In this document: piece after piece, positions 1 through 5,189 of the stretch | How the letters are laid out: each line of letters opens with the position of its first letter | Numbering within the stretch: the first letter of the stretch is position 1 | Assembly (NCBI GenBank): GCA_030591125.1 | Contig: JAUVBP010000094.1 | Span: forward strand, 1-5,189 | Direction: 5' to 3' | Length of the DNA stretch: 5,189 bases | From: Candidatus Woesearchaeota archaeon | Lineage (GTDB): Archaea; Nanobdellota; Nanobdellia; Woesearchaeales; UBA11576 | Position numbers and translations under genes: made by a program | Notes under the pieces: model-generated | Told to the model about the DNA's origin: nothing | What the model saw: the letters and a program-made list of their open reading frames with translations, nothing else | Database searches by the model: none

Positions 1-612
1 ACATGCTCAGCTCAGGACACCGCAACATTTGATTCAACAGGCGCAGCTGTAGCATGGACAGCAAACTACATCACCCCAAGCGGCGAAAGCATATGCACTG
101 ATCCAAACTACGAATGCCCTGAAGTCAAATACCACTTCAAGGCTTCAGGCTCGTCGATTCTCGAAAGCAACTACCTGTTCGTAATACCTTGCGACACAAA
201 CGACGATGATTGCGATGGCATCTGCAATGGTGATATTGCAGCAGAAGACCTGTGCCTGCCAAATGAATTCGATGACGGAAACTATGGCGATCCATGCGAC
301 AACACAGAACTAGGAGAAGAAACCGACGAGACCGGATGCTCAGAAGCCCAGGCAGCATGCATCCAAAACTGGACCTGCACAGCAGCAACTTGGAGCGAAT
401 GTGACCCGGCAACAAACACAAGGACAAGAGATACGAGTCTCTGCATATGCTCAGGTGACCCTTCCTGCTGTGACGACTCCATGAGAAACCTACTGCCAAG
501 CACATCCACTTGCATGAAAGAAAAGCCATTCCCAATATTCAGCAAGTTCAACTTCCTCTTCATAATACTGATACTGGTATTCTACTACTATTTCAGGCAA
601 AGAAAGGTTTAA
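1..612 (+). CDS. C-terminal part of a Cys-rich, membrane-anchored surface protein (5' end outside window)
   Basis: The reading frame is open from base 1 and ends at TAA 610-612, giving 203 visible residues; the start lies upstream. I do not recognise a named family for the whole protein. The visible part is rich in Cys, Asp and Thr. It has a DDDCDGICNG stretch near residues 68-77, resembling the acidic CDG metal-binding-type motifs of MopE-like proteins. Around residues 124-143 it has a W-x-C...W-x-x-C...TRTR pattern reminiscent of thrombospondin type-1 repeats. Residues 183-198 form one hydrophobic helix (FNFLFIILILVFYYYF) followed by the basic tail RQRKV. This is a C-terminal anchor that places the bulk outside the cell and the tail in the cytoplasm. 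The region aligns with the C-terminal part of the large protein at 1975-5189, with the cysteines kept, so the two are paralogues. Ligand and function are unknown. Confidence 0.85.
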   Translation, partial: TCSAQDTATFDSTGAAVAWTANYITPSGESICTDPNYECPEVKYHFKASGSSILESNYLFVIPCDTNDDDCDGICNGDIAAEDLCLPNEFDDGNYGDPCDNTELGEETDETGCSEAQAACIQNWTCTAATWSECDPATNTRTRDTSLCICSGDPSCCDDSMRNLLPSTSTCMKEKPFPIFSKFNFLFIILILVFYYYFRQRKV

Positions 613-615
613 ATA
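608..615 (+). promoter_or_regulatory. Archaeal TATA box for the zinc-ribbon gene, overlapping the upstream stop codon
   Basis: TTTAAATA, preceded by the purine-rich AGAAAGG as a possible BRE, is centred about 32 bp before the ATG at 644. An archaeal start site about 26 bp downstream would fall near 637-639, leaving a leader of only about six bases. There is no Shine-Dalgarno sequence before the ATG. The box overlaps TAA 610-612 of the surface-protein gene, so the small gene can be transcribed on its own despite the 31-bp gap. Inferred from sequence only. Confidence 0.55.
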
Positions 616-643
616 AATCTTAATCCTATAATTCTAATGTAAA

Positions 644-847
644 ATGAGGTGCCATAGATGCAAGATCCCTGTAGAAAAGGAAGACTTCTACTGCAGGAAG
701 TGCAACACTAGAATAAAGTTCGACAAGACAGAGAACATCTGCAGCTGCGGCAGAAAACTGGAAGAAGATGAAAAGTTCTGCTACAAGTGCGGCGCACAGA
801 TCATCCCTGATTTCTCAATACCTGGAGAAGCTGACTTAGAATTCTAG
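644..847 (+). CDS. Small double zinc-ribbon protein
   Basis: A 67-residue protein with two metal-binding knuckle pairs. The first has Cys3 and Cys6 with Cys17 and Cys20 (CxxC-x10-CxxC). The second has Cys33 and Cys35 with Cys46 and Cys49 (CxC-x10-CxxC). Each pair can bind one zinc, as in double zinc-ribbon (DZR-type) domains. About 18 residues after Cys49, ending DLEF, form a short acidic tail. There is no signal peptide or membrane segment, so it is probably cytoplasmic. Such small archaeal ribbons often contact nucleic acid or other proteins, but nothing here fixes the role. The ATG at 644 is the only sensible start: it lies just before Cys3 and at the right distance from a TATA box. The last 47 bp overlap the 3' end of the oppositely oriented methylthiotransferase gene. 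The regular Cys spacing argues that this is a real gene and not an antisense artefact. Confidence 0.82.
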   Translation: MRCHRCKIPVEKEDFYCRKCNTRIKFDKTENICSCGRKLEEDEKFCYKCGAQIIPDFSIPGEADLEF

Positions 848-1895
848 ACCTTTCCTTGACCTCCTCAGAAGGCAACTGCTTCAATCTTGAAGCTAAAGTT
901 CCTGGCCTCGATCCGAACCTTGAAATGTTTATGACATCAGGTTTTATCTTTTTCATAAACTTCATAGTCTTTTCAAAATCCTTTTCTGATTCAGTAGGAT
1001 AACCTGCTATCAGGTCAGTGCTTATGGTGATGCCATTTATTTGTTTCCTGAAAGTTTTTACTATCTTCTTGAAATCTTTTACTTTATAGTTTCTGTTCAT
1101 CTCTCTGAGGACCTTGTCAGAACCAGATTGTATTGGGATATGTATGAACTTCTTGACTTTAGGATTCTTATAAATATCTACTAGCCCATCAAGTATAGGC
1201 AATACATATTCCGGATTCATCATGCCTATCCTCAAATTGAAATCGCCTTCTATCTTTAATATTTGTTTCAAGAGAAGTATTAGCTCCTGCTTTCCTCGAT
1301 CCAAGCCGTAAGCGGAATTGTCCTGGGAAGTTATGTTTATCTCAGTGCATCCCTCTTCTACAGCTTTCTTAACATCATCAACTATCTTTTTCTTAGGAAA
1401 AGAACGTAACTGCCCTTTGGCTTTCTTTACAATGCAGAACGAGCAAGCGTTCAGGCAGCCCTCGCTTATCTGAATGTTTGCTGTATTTTTCTTCTTCCTT
1501 TCAATAGGCAAAAGGTTCTTTACCTCTTTCCTCTTTCCAATGAACTCTGCCCTGTTCCCTTTTACTATAGAATTCACAGCCCTGCCTATATCAGTTATAT
1601 GGAACGTATTAAGCAATGAAGCCTCAGGAGCGATTTCCCTGCATATCTCATATTCCCCTTCAGGCATGCATCCGGCTATTATGACCTTCTTCTTTAATTT
1701 GATGGCTTCCCCTATACTATATCTTACTTTTGATTCAGTAATCTGCTTGACTATGCAAGTATTAACAATTACAATATCTGATTGTTTCATAGAATCGACC
1801 AGCCTGTGGCCTTCCTTCTTCAGAATTCCTGCCATCAGCTCACCGTTGTTCTGGTTTGCACAGCACCCGAAATTCCTTATGAATATTTTCACCAT
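801..1895 (-). CDS. tRNA-t6A37 methylthiotransferase, archaeal e-MtaB / CDKAL1-like (TRAM domain absent)
   Basis: A 364-residue radical-SAM enzyme of the MiaB-like methylthiotransferase family. By family it should convert N6-threonylcarbamoyladenosine (t6A) at tRNA position 37 to ms2t6A, which supports decoding of ANN codons in the cytoplasm. The N-terminal UPF0004 domain carries the auxiliary 4Fe-4S ligands Cys11 (FGC), Cys47 (NTC) and Cys76 (AGC). The radical-SAM cluster motif is Cys147-x3-Cys151-x2-Cys154 (CLNACSFC), followed by GQLRS. Other family signatures are TSQDNSAYG (residues 189-197), HIPIQSGSDKVLREMNR (252-268), STDLIAGYPTE (292-302) and SRPGTLASRLKQLP (329-342). The protein stops at residue 364, just after the ERSR...L helix where the RNA-binding TRAM domain normally begins, so it is roughly 60 residues shorter than typical relatives. 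An extra Cys12 follows Cys11, and the usual acidic residue after the ANQ motif is Asn. The ATG at 1893-1895 is about 26 bp from a TATA box, suggesting a leaderless message. The 3' end overlaps the zinc-ribbon gene in convergent orientation. Confidence 0.93.
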   Translation of the reverse strand: MVKIFIRNFGCCANQNNGELMAGILKKEGHRLVDSMKQSDIVIVNTCIVKQITESKVRYSIGEAIKLKKKVIIAGCMPEGEYEICREIAPEASLLNTFHITDIGRAVNSIVKGNRAEFIGKRKEVKNLLPIERKKKNTANIQISEGCLNACSFCIVKKAKGQLRSFPKKKIVDDVKKAVEEGCTEINITSQDNSAYGLDRGKQELILLLKQILKIEGDFNLRIGMMNPEYVLPILDGLVDIYKNPKVKKFIHIPIQSGSDKVLREMNRNYKVKDFKKIVKTFRKQINGITISTDLIAGYPTESEKDFEKTMKFMKKIKPDVINISRFGSRPGTLASRLKQLPSEEVKERSRILSQLLQVLRNQG

Positions 1896-1916
1896 CTTTC
1901 CAATTGATTCAGGATT

Positions 1917-1924
1917 TATTTAAA
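1917..1924 (-). promoter_or_regulatory. TATA box for the methylthiotransferase gene
   Basis: Read on the minus strand this is TTTAAATA, inside the perfect 12-bp palindrome TTATTTAAATAA (1916-1927). Its centre is about 25 bp from the first base of the ATG (1895), the usual archaeal distance from TATA to transcription start. Transcription would therefore begin at or next to the start codon, and translation would be leaderless. No strong ribosome binding site is needed, although GGAAAG abuts the ATG. Confidence 0.6.
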
Positions 1925-1942
1925 TAATGAATGTTTAAAAAG

Positions 1943-1951
1943 ATATTTAAA
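1943..1951 (+). promoter_or_regulatory. TATA box for the large surface-protein gene
   Basis: ATATTTAAA, preceded by the A-rich AAAAAG that could serve as a BRE, is centred about 28 bp before the ATG at 1975. The start site would fall at or within a few bases of the ATG, again a leaderless arrangement, and there is no Shine-Dalgarno sequence. A second AT-rich element, TTTAAAAA at 1934-1941, could be an alternative box but is farther from the start than expected. Confidence 0.55.
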
Positions 1952-1962
1952 GATTAAATCTT
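1950..1962. promoter_or_regulatory. Small palindrome between TATA box and start codon (possible operator)
   Basis: AAGATT-A-AATCTT is a perfect inverted repeat with a one-base centre. It overlaps the downstream edge of the TATA box and lies just before the expected start site of the surface-protein gene. A second short palindrome, TTCATGAA (1961-1968), adjoins it. This is the usual place for a dimeric archaeal repressor, but short AT-rich palindromes also arise by chance, so the assignment is tentative. Confidence 0.25.
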
Positions 1963-1974
1963 CATGAATATTAT

Positions 1975-2046
1975 ATGAAAAAATGGTTTACGCTCATTTT
2001 TGTATTCTTAGGTTCATTCTTATTATTTATCAATATTGCCAATGCC
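1975..2046 (+). other. Sec signal peptide
   Basis: Residues 1-24 begin with a basic MKK, continue through a hydrophobic core (residues 7-19) and end in Ala-Asn-Ala before Gln25. This fits a signal peptidase I site (AxA). The peptide supports the choice of ATG 1975 as the start and places the rest of the protein outside the cytoplasm. Confidence 0.85.
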
Positions 2047-5000
2047 CAATTGGATTGTAGTGTTATAGACCTGACTTATGAAGAACACCTGTCTAAAGTA
2101 TTTGGAACTGATGAAATCTGTGATGATTGGTGCTTGGAAGCGACTGGCCTGGCATGTGTAAGGGCAGCTGGAGGCGGTACTCTTAGCTCATGTGACGGAT
2201 CAACAGCAGCCCCGGTTGATTGCTGGTGTGCGGGTTGTGCTGGCAATGTCATTTTAAAAATGTCTTCAAATACAAATGCTCTTGCAGAATTAGCTTCGCA
2301 AAGCTCTTATGACTGGGCTGTCTGTTGTTCTGAAGATGTTTTAGATGAATCCTGTTCTGGCGGAAATGTTGTATTGAGATTAAGTTCAGATACAAATGCT
2401 TTTGTGGAAGCGCCTGATCAGAATAACTATGGCGTAGACTTGTGTTTAAATGCAGAATGTGAAATCTCTGACCAGGATCTGAGCGCCGAATATGAATCAA
2501 AGCTATTATCCATCTCTTCCTTGACAAATGCAAATGTTGCAGAGCCAGATTTTTATGGCTCCAACCTGTATTGCACTATTTGTGAATGCCGTTCCGGTGA
2601 GATCGGGCAATGTGAGCCAGGCAATACCGGCAAAAAGTGCGATGGCTGTTATTATGTCCCTGCACCAGCAGAGACCTGTGATGGTCTAGATAACAATTGT
2701 GACGGTAACATTGATGAAGGCTGCGCTGCTGAAGGCATCAAATGCTGGGGCCGTAATAACGCTGGCCAGTTAGGCAACGATGATACAACTGATAGCAATG
2801 TCGCTGTAAATGTAATCGGGATTGACAAAGCAGCCAGTATAAGAACAGGAGAAAGTTATTCTTGCGCCATCCTTGATGATGGGGACATAAGCGATGGCGG
2901 GCCAATGCAATGCTGGGGTTTAAATATAGTTGGGCAGTTAGGCAATGGTAATAATGATAATAGTGGTATACCTGTACCAGTCAACAATATCAACAATGCA
3001 ATAGAAATATCAACAGGAGCATACCATGTTTGTGCTGTTCTTCATAGTGGAATTGTCAACTGCTGGGGCTATAATTCTTATAGCCAATTAGGCAACGATG
3101 ATACAGCCAATAGCAATGTTCCTGTGACTGTCTCAGGAATCACTAATGCAATAGGTGTGGGGGCTGGAAGATACCATTCTTGCGCTCTACTCGATGATGG
3201 AGACCTAAGCGATGGAGGGCCAATACAATGCTGGGGTTTAAATACAGTTGGGCAGTTAGGCAATGGCAATAACGACAATAGTGCTGTGCCTGTACCAGTG
3301 ACAGGGATTGACAATGCAGTAGAAGTCTCAAGCGAAGGTTTATTTACATGTGCTATTCTTGATGATGGATATCTAAACGACGGCGGGCCAATACAATGCT
3401 GGGGCCGTAATAATCGTGGCCAATTGGGCAATGGCATTGCAGGAGATAGCAATATTCCTGTATCAGTGGTAGTGATTGACAATGCAGTAGAAATATCATC
3501 AGGAGGATACCATTCTTGCGCCCTACTCGATGATGGAGACCTAAGCGACGGAGGGCCCATACAATGCTGGGGGCAAAATTCTGAAGGCCAACTAGGTGAC
3601 AGCTCCACCACTTCAACCAGGGTGCCTGTACCAGTGACAGGGATTGACAATGCAGTAAAAGTCTCAAGCGGAAACACGCATACATGTGCCATTCTTGATG
3701 ATGGAACTGTCAAGTGCTGGGGTTATAATTATTTTGGGGCATTAGGTGATAGCAGTAATGATAATAGCAATGTTCCTGTATCAGTGACAGGGATTAATGA
3801 CATAGTGAATGTAGCAGGAGGAGGATACCATACATGTGCTATCTTGATACCCTCTTTACCCCCTTGTGTATGTTCAGGTACCTCATGCGAACCTGGCAAT
3901 ACAGGAAAGGTATGCGACGGCGTATGCAGCTATGTTGCAGCACCTGCAGAGATCTGTGACGGGATCGATAATGACTGTGATGGCTCAACAGACGAAGACT
4001 TTAATATTGATGGAGATGCCTATACTACCTGCGGCTCATGGGACGGAGCAGCATACATAACACCCGATTCAACCTATATAGATTGTGACGATTCAAATGA
4101 ATTCATACATCCTTACATTGACCCTTTTGCAACGATCCCTTACATGACATTCTGCAACTGCATTGCACCTGGCCAGGGTATTCCAGAAACTATCAATGAA
4201 TGCAGTGATGACATAGACCAGGACTGCGACGGCAGTGACTTAGGATGCCTTCCAGCATGCACATGCGATACACTTTGTCCAGGTGTCAATTGCAATGACC
4301 AACTCTGCAGGGATTGCGGAGATACAGGCAGCTGCTATTTCTATGATGTGCCATGGTGGAATCTTTTTGACGATGATGATTGCATAGATTGCACTGGCCT
4401 GGAATGCTCAAATGCCATGGAACTATGCTTCGGAGACCCCTGCAACCTAGGATGTGACATTGTAGACGGGGACTGCACATCAGTGGATCCACCACAGATA
4501 GGAGACTGCATCTTCAACCTTGGATGGACAGACCAGGGAGATGAAGACATCACAGCAACAGGAGAAGAGATAGAAGTAAAAGCTATTGCAGAAGGCACTG
4601 AAACTGCAACAGGAGGCTGTGACCCACTGAACGGACAAAACCTAGACTTCATAATATGCGACGAAGACAACAACTGCCAAGAATCAACACCAGGAACATT
4701 CGACTTGATCTCCGGAAAAGCAGAAATCTCATGGAAAACCGAATACACACTGACATGCACTGATCTATCCTATGAATGCCCACTACAGAAATATACATTC
4801 ACAATACAAGGAACACAAGGCAGCAGCCCACTATTATTCATAGCAAGATGCAACGAAGCAGAAGATGCAGATTGTGACGGAATATGCAATTCAGGATGTT
4901 CAGTAGAGGGAATATATTGCATCTGCCCAGAATGGGACGACGGAGAAACAGGAGACCTATGCGACGAAAGCCAAGCAGGAATAGACACAGACGAAACAGG

Positions 5001-5189
5001 ATGCAGCCAACAACAAGCAACCTGCCTATCACAATGGGACTGCACAGCATGCACATGGAACAAATGCGAAACAGCAACCAACACAAGAACCCGAACTGTC
5101 GACAACACCTGCTGCACATTCACAGGAGACCTTGGCAGCGAATGCAACAACCAAGCATGGCTAAACATCATCCCAACAGAAGCATCATG
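1975..5189 (+). CDS. Large modular exported protein: SSxTNA repeats, RCC1 seven-blade propeller, MopE-like motifs, shared C-terminal module (3' end outside window)
   Basis: The frame is open from ATG 1975 to the window edge with no stop (1,071 complete codons). Residues 1-24 are a Sec signal peptide (MKKWFTLIFVFLG..., cut after ANA). Residues 25-212 are a Cys-rich domain with three SSxTNA repeats. Residues 213-250 carry a CEPGNTGK...CDGLDNNCDGNIDE module. Residues 255-625 are seven RCC1-type repeats with CWG cysteines at 257, 313, 363, 419, 475, 531 and 581, predicted to close into one beta-propeller. Residues 638-674 repeat the CDG module and lead into a MopE-like region with DCDD and a third CSDDIDQDCDG motif at 743. 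Residues about 898-1071 match the C-terminal region of the gene at 1-612. The protein should be extracellular, disulfide-rich, probably divalent-metal-binding and anchored at the C terminus. Adhesion or ligand binding is the likely role, but no partner is evident. RCC1 homology does not imply a Ran/GTPase role here. Codon use changes sharply near base 4390. Confidence 0.9.
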   Translation, partial: MKKWFTLIFVFLGSFLLFINIANAQLDCSVIDLTYEEHLSKVFGTDEICDDWCLEATGLACVRAAGGGTLSSCDGSTAAPVDCWCAGCAGNVILKMSSNTNALAELASQSSYDWAVCCSEDVLDESCSGGNVVLRLSSDTNAFVEAPDQNNYGVDLCLNAECEISDQDLSAEYESKLLSISSLTNANVAEPDFYGSNLYCTICECRSGEIGQCEPGNTGKKCDGCYYVPAPAETCDGLDNNCDGNIDEGCAAEGIKCWGRNNAGQLGNDDTTDSNVAVNVIGIDKAASIRTGESYSCAILDDGDISDGGPMQCWGLNIVGQLGNGNNDNSGIPVPVNNINNAIEISTGAYHVCAVLHSGIVNCWGYNSYSQLGNDDTANSNVPVTVSGITNAIGVGAGRYHSCALLDDGDLSDGGPIQCWGLNTVGQLGNGNNDNSAVPVPVTGIDNAVEVSSEGLFTCAILDDGYLNDGGPIQCWGRNNRGQLGNGIAGDSNIPVSVVVIDNAVEISSGGYHSCALLDDGDLSDGGPIQCWGQNSEGQLGDSSTTSTRVPVPVTGIDNAVKVSSGNTHTCAILDDGTVKCWGYNYFGALGDSSNDNSNVPVSVTGINDIVNVAGGGYHTCAILIPSLPPCVCSGTSCEPGNTGKVCDGVCSYVAAPAEICDGIDNDCDGSTDEDFNIDGDAYTTCGSWDGAAYITPDSTYIDCDDSNEFIHPYIDPFATIPYMTFCNCIAPGQGIPETINECSDDIDQDCDGSDLGCLPACTCDTLCPGVNCNDQLCRDCGDTGSCYFYDVPWWNLFDDDDCIDCTGLECSNAMELCFGDPCNLGCDIVDGDCTSVDPPQIGDCIFNLGWTDQGDEDITATGEEIEVKAIAEGTETATGGCDPLNGQNLDFIICDEDNNCQESTPGTFDLISGKAEISWKTEYTLTCTDLSYECPLQKYTFTIQGTQGSSPLLFIARCNEAEDADCDGICNSGCSVEGIYCICPEWDDGETGDLCDESQAGIDTDETGCSQQQATCLSQWDCTACTWNKCETATNTRTRTVDNTCCTFTGDLGSECNNQAWLNIIPTEAS
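2242..2574 (+). repeat. Three-copy SSxTNA protein repeat in the N-terminal domain
   Basis: Three segments share the plan hydrophobic-x-L/M-SS-x-TNA-x(2-16)-Y-x(3-4)-Cys. They are GNVILKMSSNTNALAE (from base 2242), GNVVLRLSSDTNAFVE (from 2362) and SKLLSISSLTNANVAE (from 2497). The Thr codons of TNA fall at 2272, 2392 and 2524, a period of 40 and then 44 codons. Each copy ends in a Tyr and then a Cys (YDWAVCC, YGVDLC, YGSNLYC). Copies 1 and 2 also resemble each other at the DNA level around ACAAATGCT. I do not recognise the family; a small disulfide-stabilised beta module is a reasonable guess. Confidence 0.7.
2611..2718 (+). repeat. CDG module, copy 1 (before the propeller)
   Basis: This stretch encodes CEPGNTGKKCDG, then PAPAETCDGLDNNCDGNIDE. 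It closely matches the segment at 3886-3993, which directly follows the propeller. The CDGxDNxCDGxxDE core is the acidic motif found in MopE-like putative metal-binding proteins. Cys, Asp and Glu are the likely ligands or disulfide partners. Confidence 0.75.
2737..3849 (+). repeat. Seven RCC1-type repeats (predicted beta-propeller)
   Basis: Seven units follow the plan CWGxNxxGQLG...NxPVxVxGIxNAxxVSxGxxHxCAILDDG. The CWG Cys codons are at 2743, 2911, 3061, 3229, 3397, 3565 and 3715, giving periods of 56, 50, 56, 56, 56 and 50 codons. The difference is a six-residue insertion (DGDLSDGGPIQ in place of DGTVK) at four of the six junctions. Seven is the canonical blade number for RCC1. Every blade carries two cysteines, CAIL/CALL and CWG, close enough to form a disulfide across the hairpin, as in other secreted bacterial-type RCC1 proteins. 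Confidence 0.9.
3886..3993 (+). repeat. CDG module, copy 2 (after the propeller)
   Basis: This encodes CEPGNTGKVCDG, then AAPAEICDGIDNDCDGSTDE. It is the second copy of the module at 2611-2718, with the same order and nearly the same spacing of motifs. The two copies bracket the seven-blade propeller. They suggest either that the propeller was inserted into an ancestral module array or that the module was duplicated with it. Confidence 0.75.
3955..4254 (+). other. MopE-like acidic metal-binding-type region
   Basis: Residues 661-760 contain CDGIDNDCDGSTDE, then IDGDAY, then DCDDSNEFIHP, then CSDDIDQDCDGSD. This order (DGDxY, DCDD, P, C-DD-D-DCDG) is the pattern of the putative metal-binding motif found in MopE-like and many other secreted proteins. 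Calcium or copper binding is plausible from the family; the metal cannot be told from sequence. Confidence 0.65.
4675..5189 (+). repeat. C-terminal module shared with the gene at 1-612
   Basis: From Cys901 onward the protein aligns with gene 1. Matching landmarks are TFD, CTD..YECP (Cys928 and Cys935 against Cys32 and Cys39), DCDGICN (Cys967 against Cys71), DETGCS (Cys1010 against Cys113), a TSP1-like W-x-C...W-x-x-C segment and NTRTR (1036 against 139). The residue offset is 896-897 over most of this length, so there are almost no gaps. DNA identity is also evident, for example TGCACTGATC in both. The module probably precedes a membrane anchor that lies just outside the window. Confidence 0.85.

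Noticed and set aside
137..563. Two overlapping minus-strand open frames opposite gene 1
   Set aside because: They show low-complexity composition and no motif, and the plus frame has the conserved module and membrane anchor.
1474..1923. Plus-strand open frame of 149 codons, hydrophobic and Phe-rich
   Set aside because: It is the antisense of the Lys/Glu-rich part of the methylthiotransferase, which carries all its family motifs.
1964..1978. Four-codon upstream frame (ATG AAT ATT ATA TGA) whose stop overlaps the ATG at 1975
   Set aside because: The expected start site is at or after this ATG, so it is probably not in the message; it is too short to call.
3078..3713. Long minus-strand open frame of 211 codons opposite the propeller
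   Set aside because: It is rich in Pro, Ser and Leu and repeats with the RCC1 period, so it is the antisense image of repeated coding DNA. The plus strand has clear domains.
2743..3860. Regularly spaced DNA repeats that might suggest a CRISPR or other array
   Set aside because: The period is 150-168 bp with no short identical repeats or unique spacers, and the repeats keep reading frame as RCC1 blades.
3866..4060. Plus-strand 64-codon frame within the large gene
   Set aside because: It is out of frame with the continuous 1,071-codon frame that encodes the CDG motifs here, and shows no features of its own.
4341..5171. Several minus-strand open frames opposite the C-terminal module
   Set aside because: They are His/Ser/Val-rich shadows caused by the T-poor, repeat-like plus-strand coding sequence. 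They have no recognisable motif and the plus-strand frame is homologous to gene 1.
1..5189. A defence system, mobile element or biosynthetic cluster
   Set aside because: No transposase, integrase, nuclease, attachment site or terminal inverted repeat is visible. The genes are surface proteins, a tRNA-modifying enzyme and a small zinc ribbon.

Overview
The window reads as archaeal DNA, most likely from a DPANN-type or similar uncultivated archaeon. The evidence is a tRNA methylthiotransferase of the archaeal/eukaryotic e-MtaB (CDKAL1-like) type, archaeal TATA boxes (TTTAAATA-like) placed about 26-32 bp before start codons, no Shine-Dalgarno sequences at starts that look leaderless, and large Cys/Asp-rich surface proteins with MopE-like CDGxDNDCDG motifs. 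The lineage within the archaea is an inference from style, not a marker-based placement.

Layout: (1) Bases 1-612 hold the C-terminal end of a secreted, membrane-anchored, Cys-rich protein whose start lies before the window. (2) Bases 644-847 encode a 67-residue double zinc-ribbon protein whose TATA box overlaps the stop codon of gene 1. (3) Bases 801-1895, on the minus strand, encode a radical-SAM methylthiotransferase that converges on the zinc-ribbon gene with a 47-bp 3' overlap and lacks the usual C-terminal TRAM domain. (4) Bases 1896-1974 are a divergent intergenic region with two back-to-back promoters. (5) Bases 1975-5189 are one uninterrupted reading frame, still open at the window edge, that encodes a modular exported protein of more than 1,070 residues. 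Both surface genes use the frame that starts at base 1. No gene-free stretch exceeds 80 bp.

The large protein is the main interest. In order it has a Sec signal peptide, a Cys-rich N-terminal domain with three copies of an SSxTNA repeat I do not recognise, a first CDG module, a seven-blade RCC1-type beta-propeller with paired cysteines in each blade, a second copy of the CDG module, a longer MopE-like metal-binding-type region, and a C-terminal module. That C-terminal module is clearly homologous to gene 1, so the two are same-strand paralogues sharing an anchoring region. The alignment predicts that the large protein ends about 32 residues past the window in a transmembrane helix and basic tail.

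The propeller shows DNA-level two-blade duplications, is bracketed by near-copies of one module, and sits in a gene half whose codon use differs sharply from the C-terminal half. Together these suggest modular assembly of an archaeal cell-surface (adhesion or binding) protein. The two small genes between the paralogues are housekeeping or nucleic-acid related and show no evident functional link to them. I found no CRISPR array, transposon or RNA gene.
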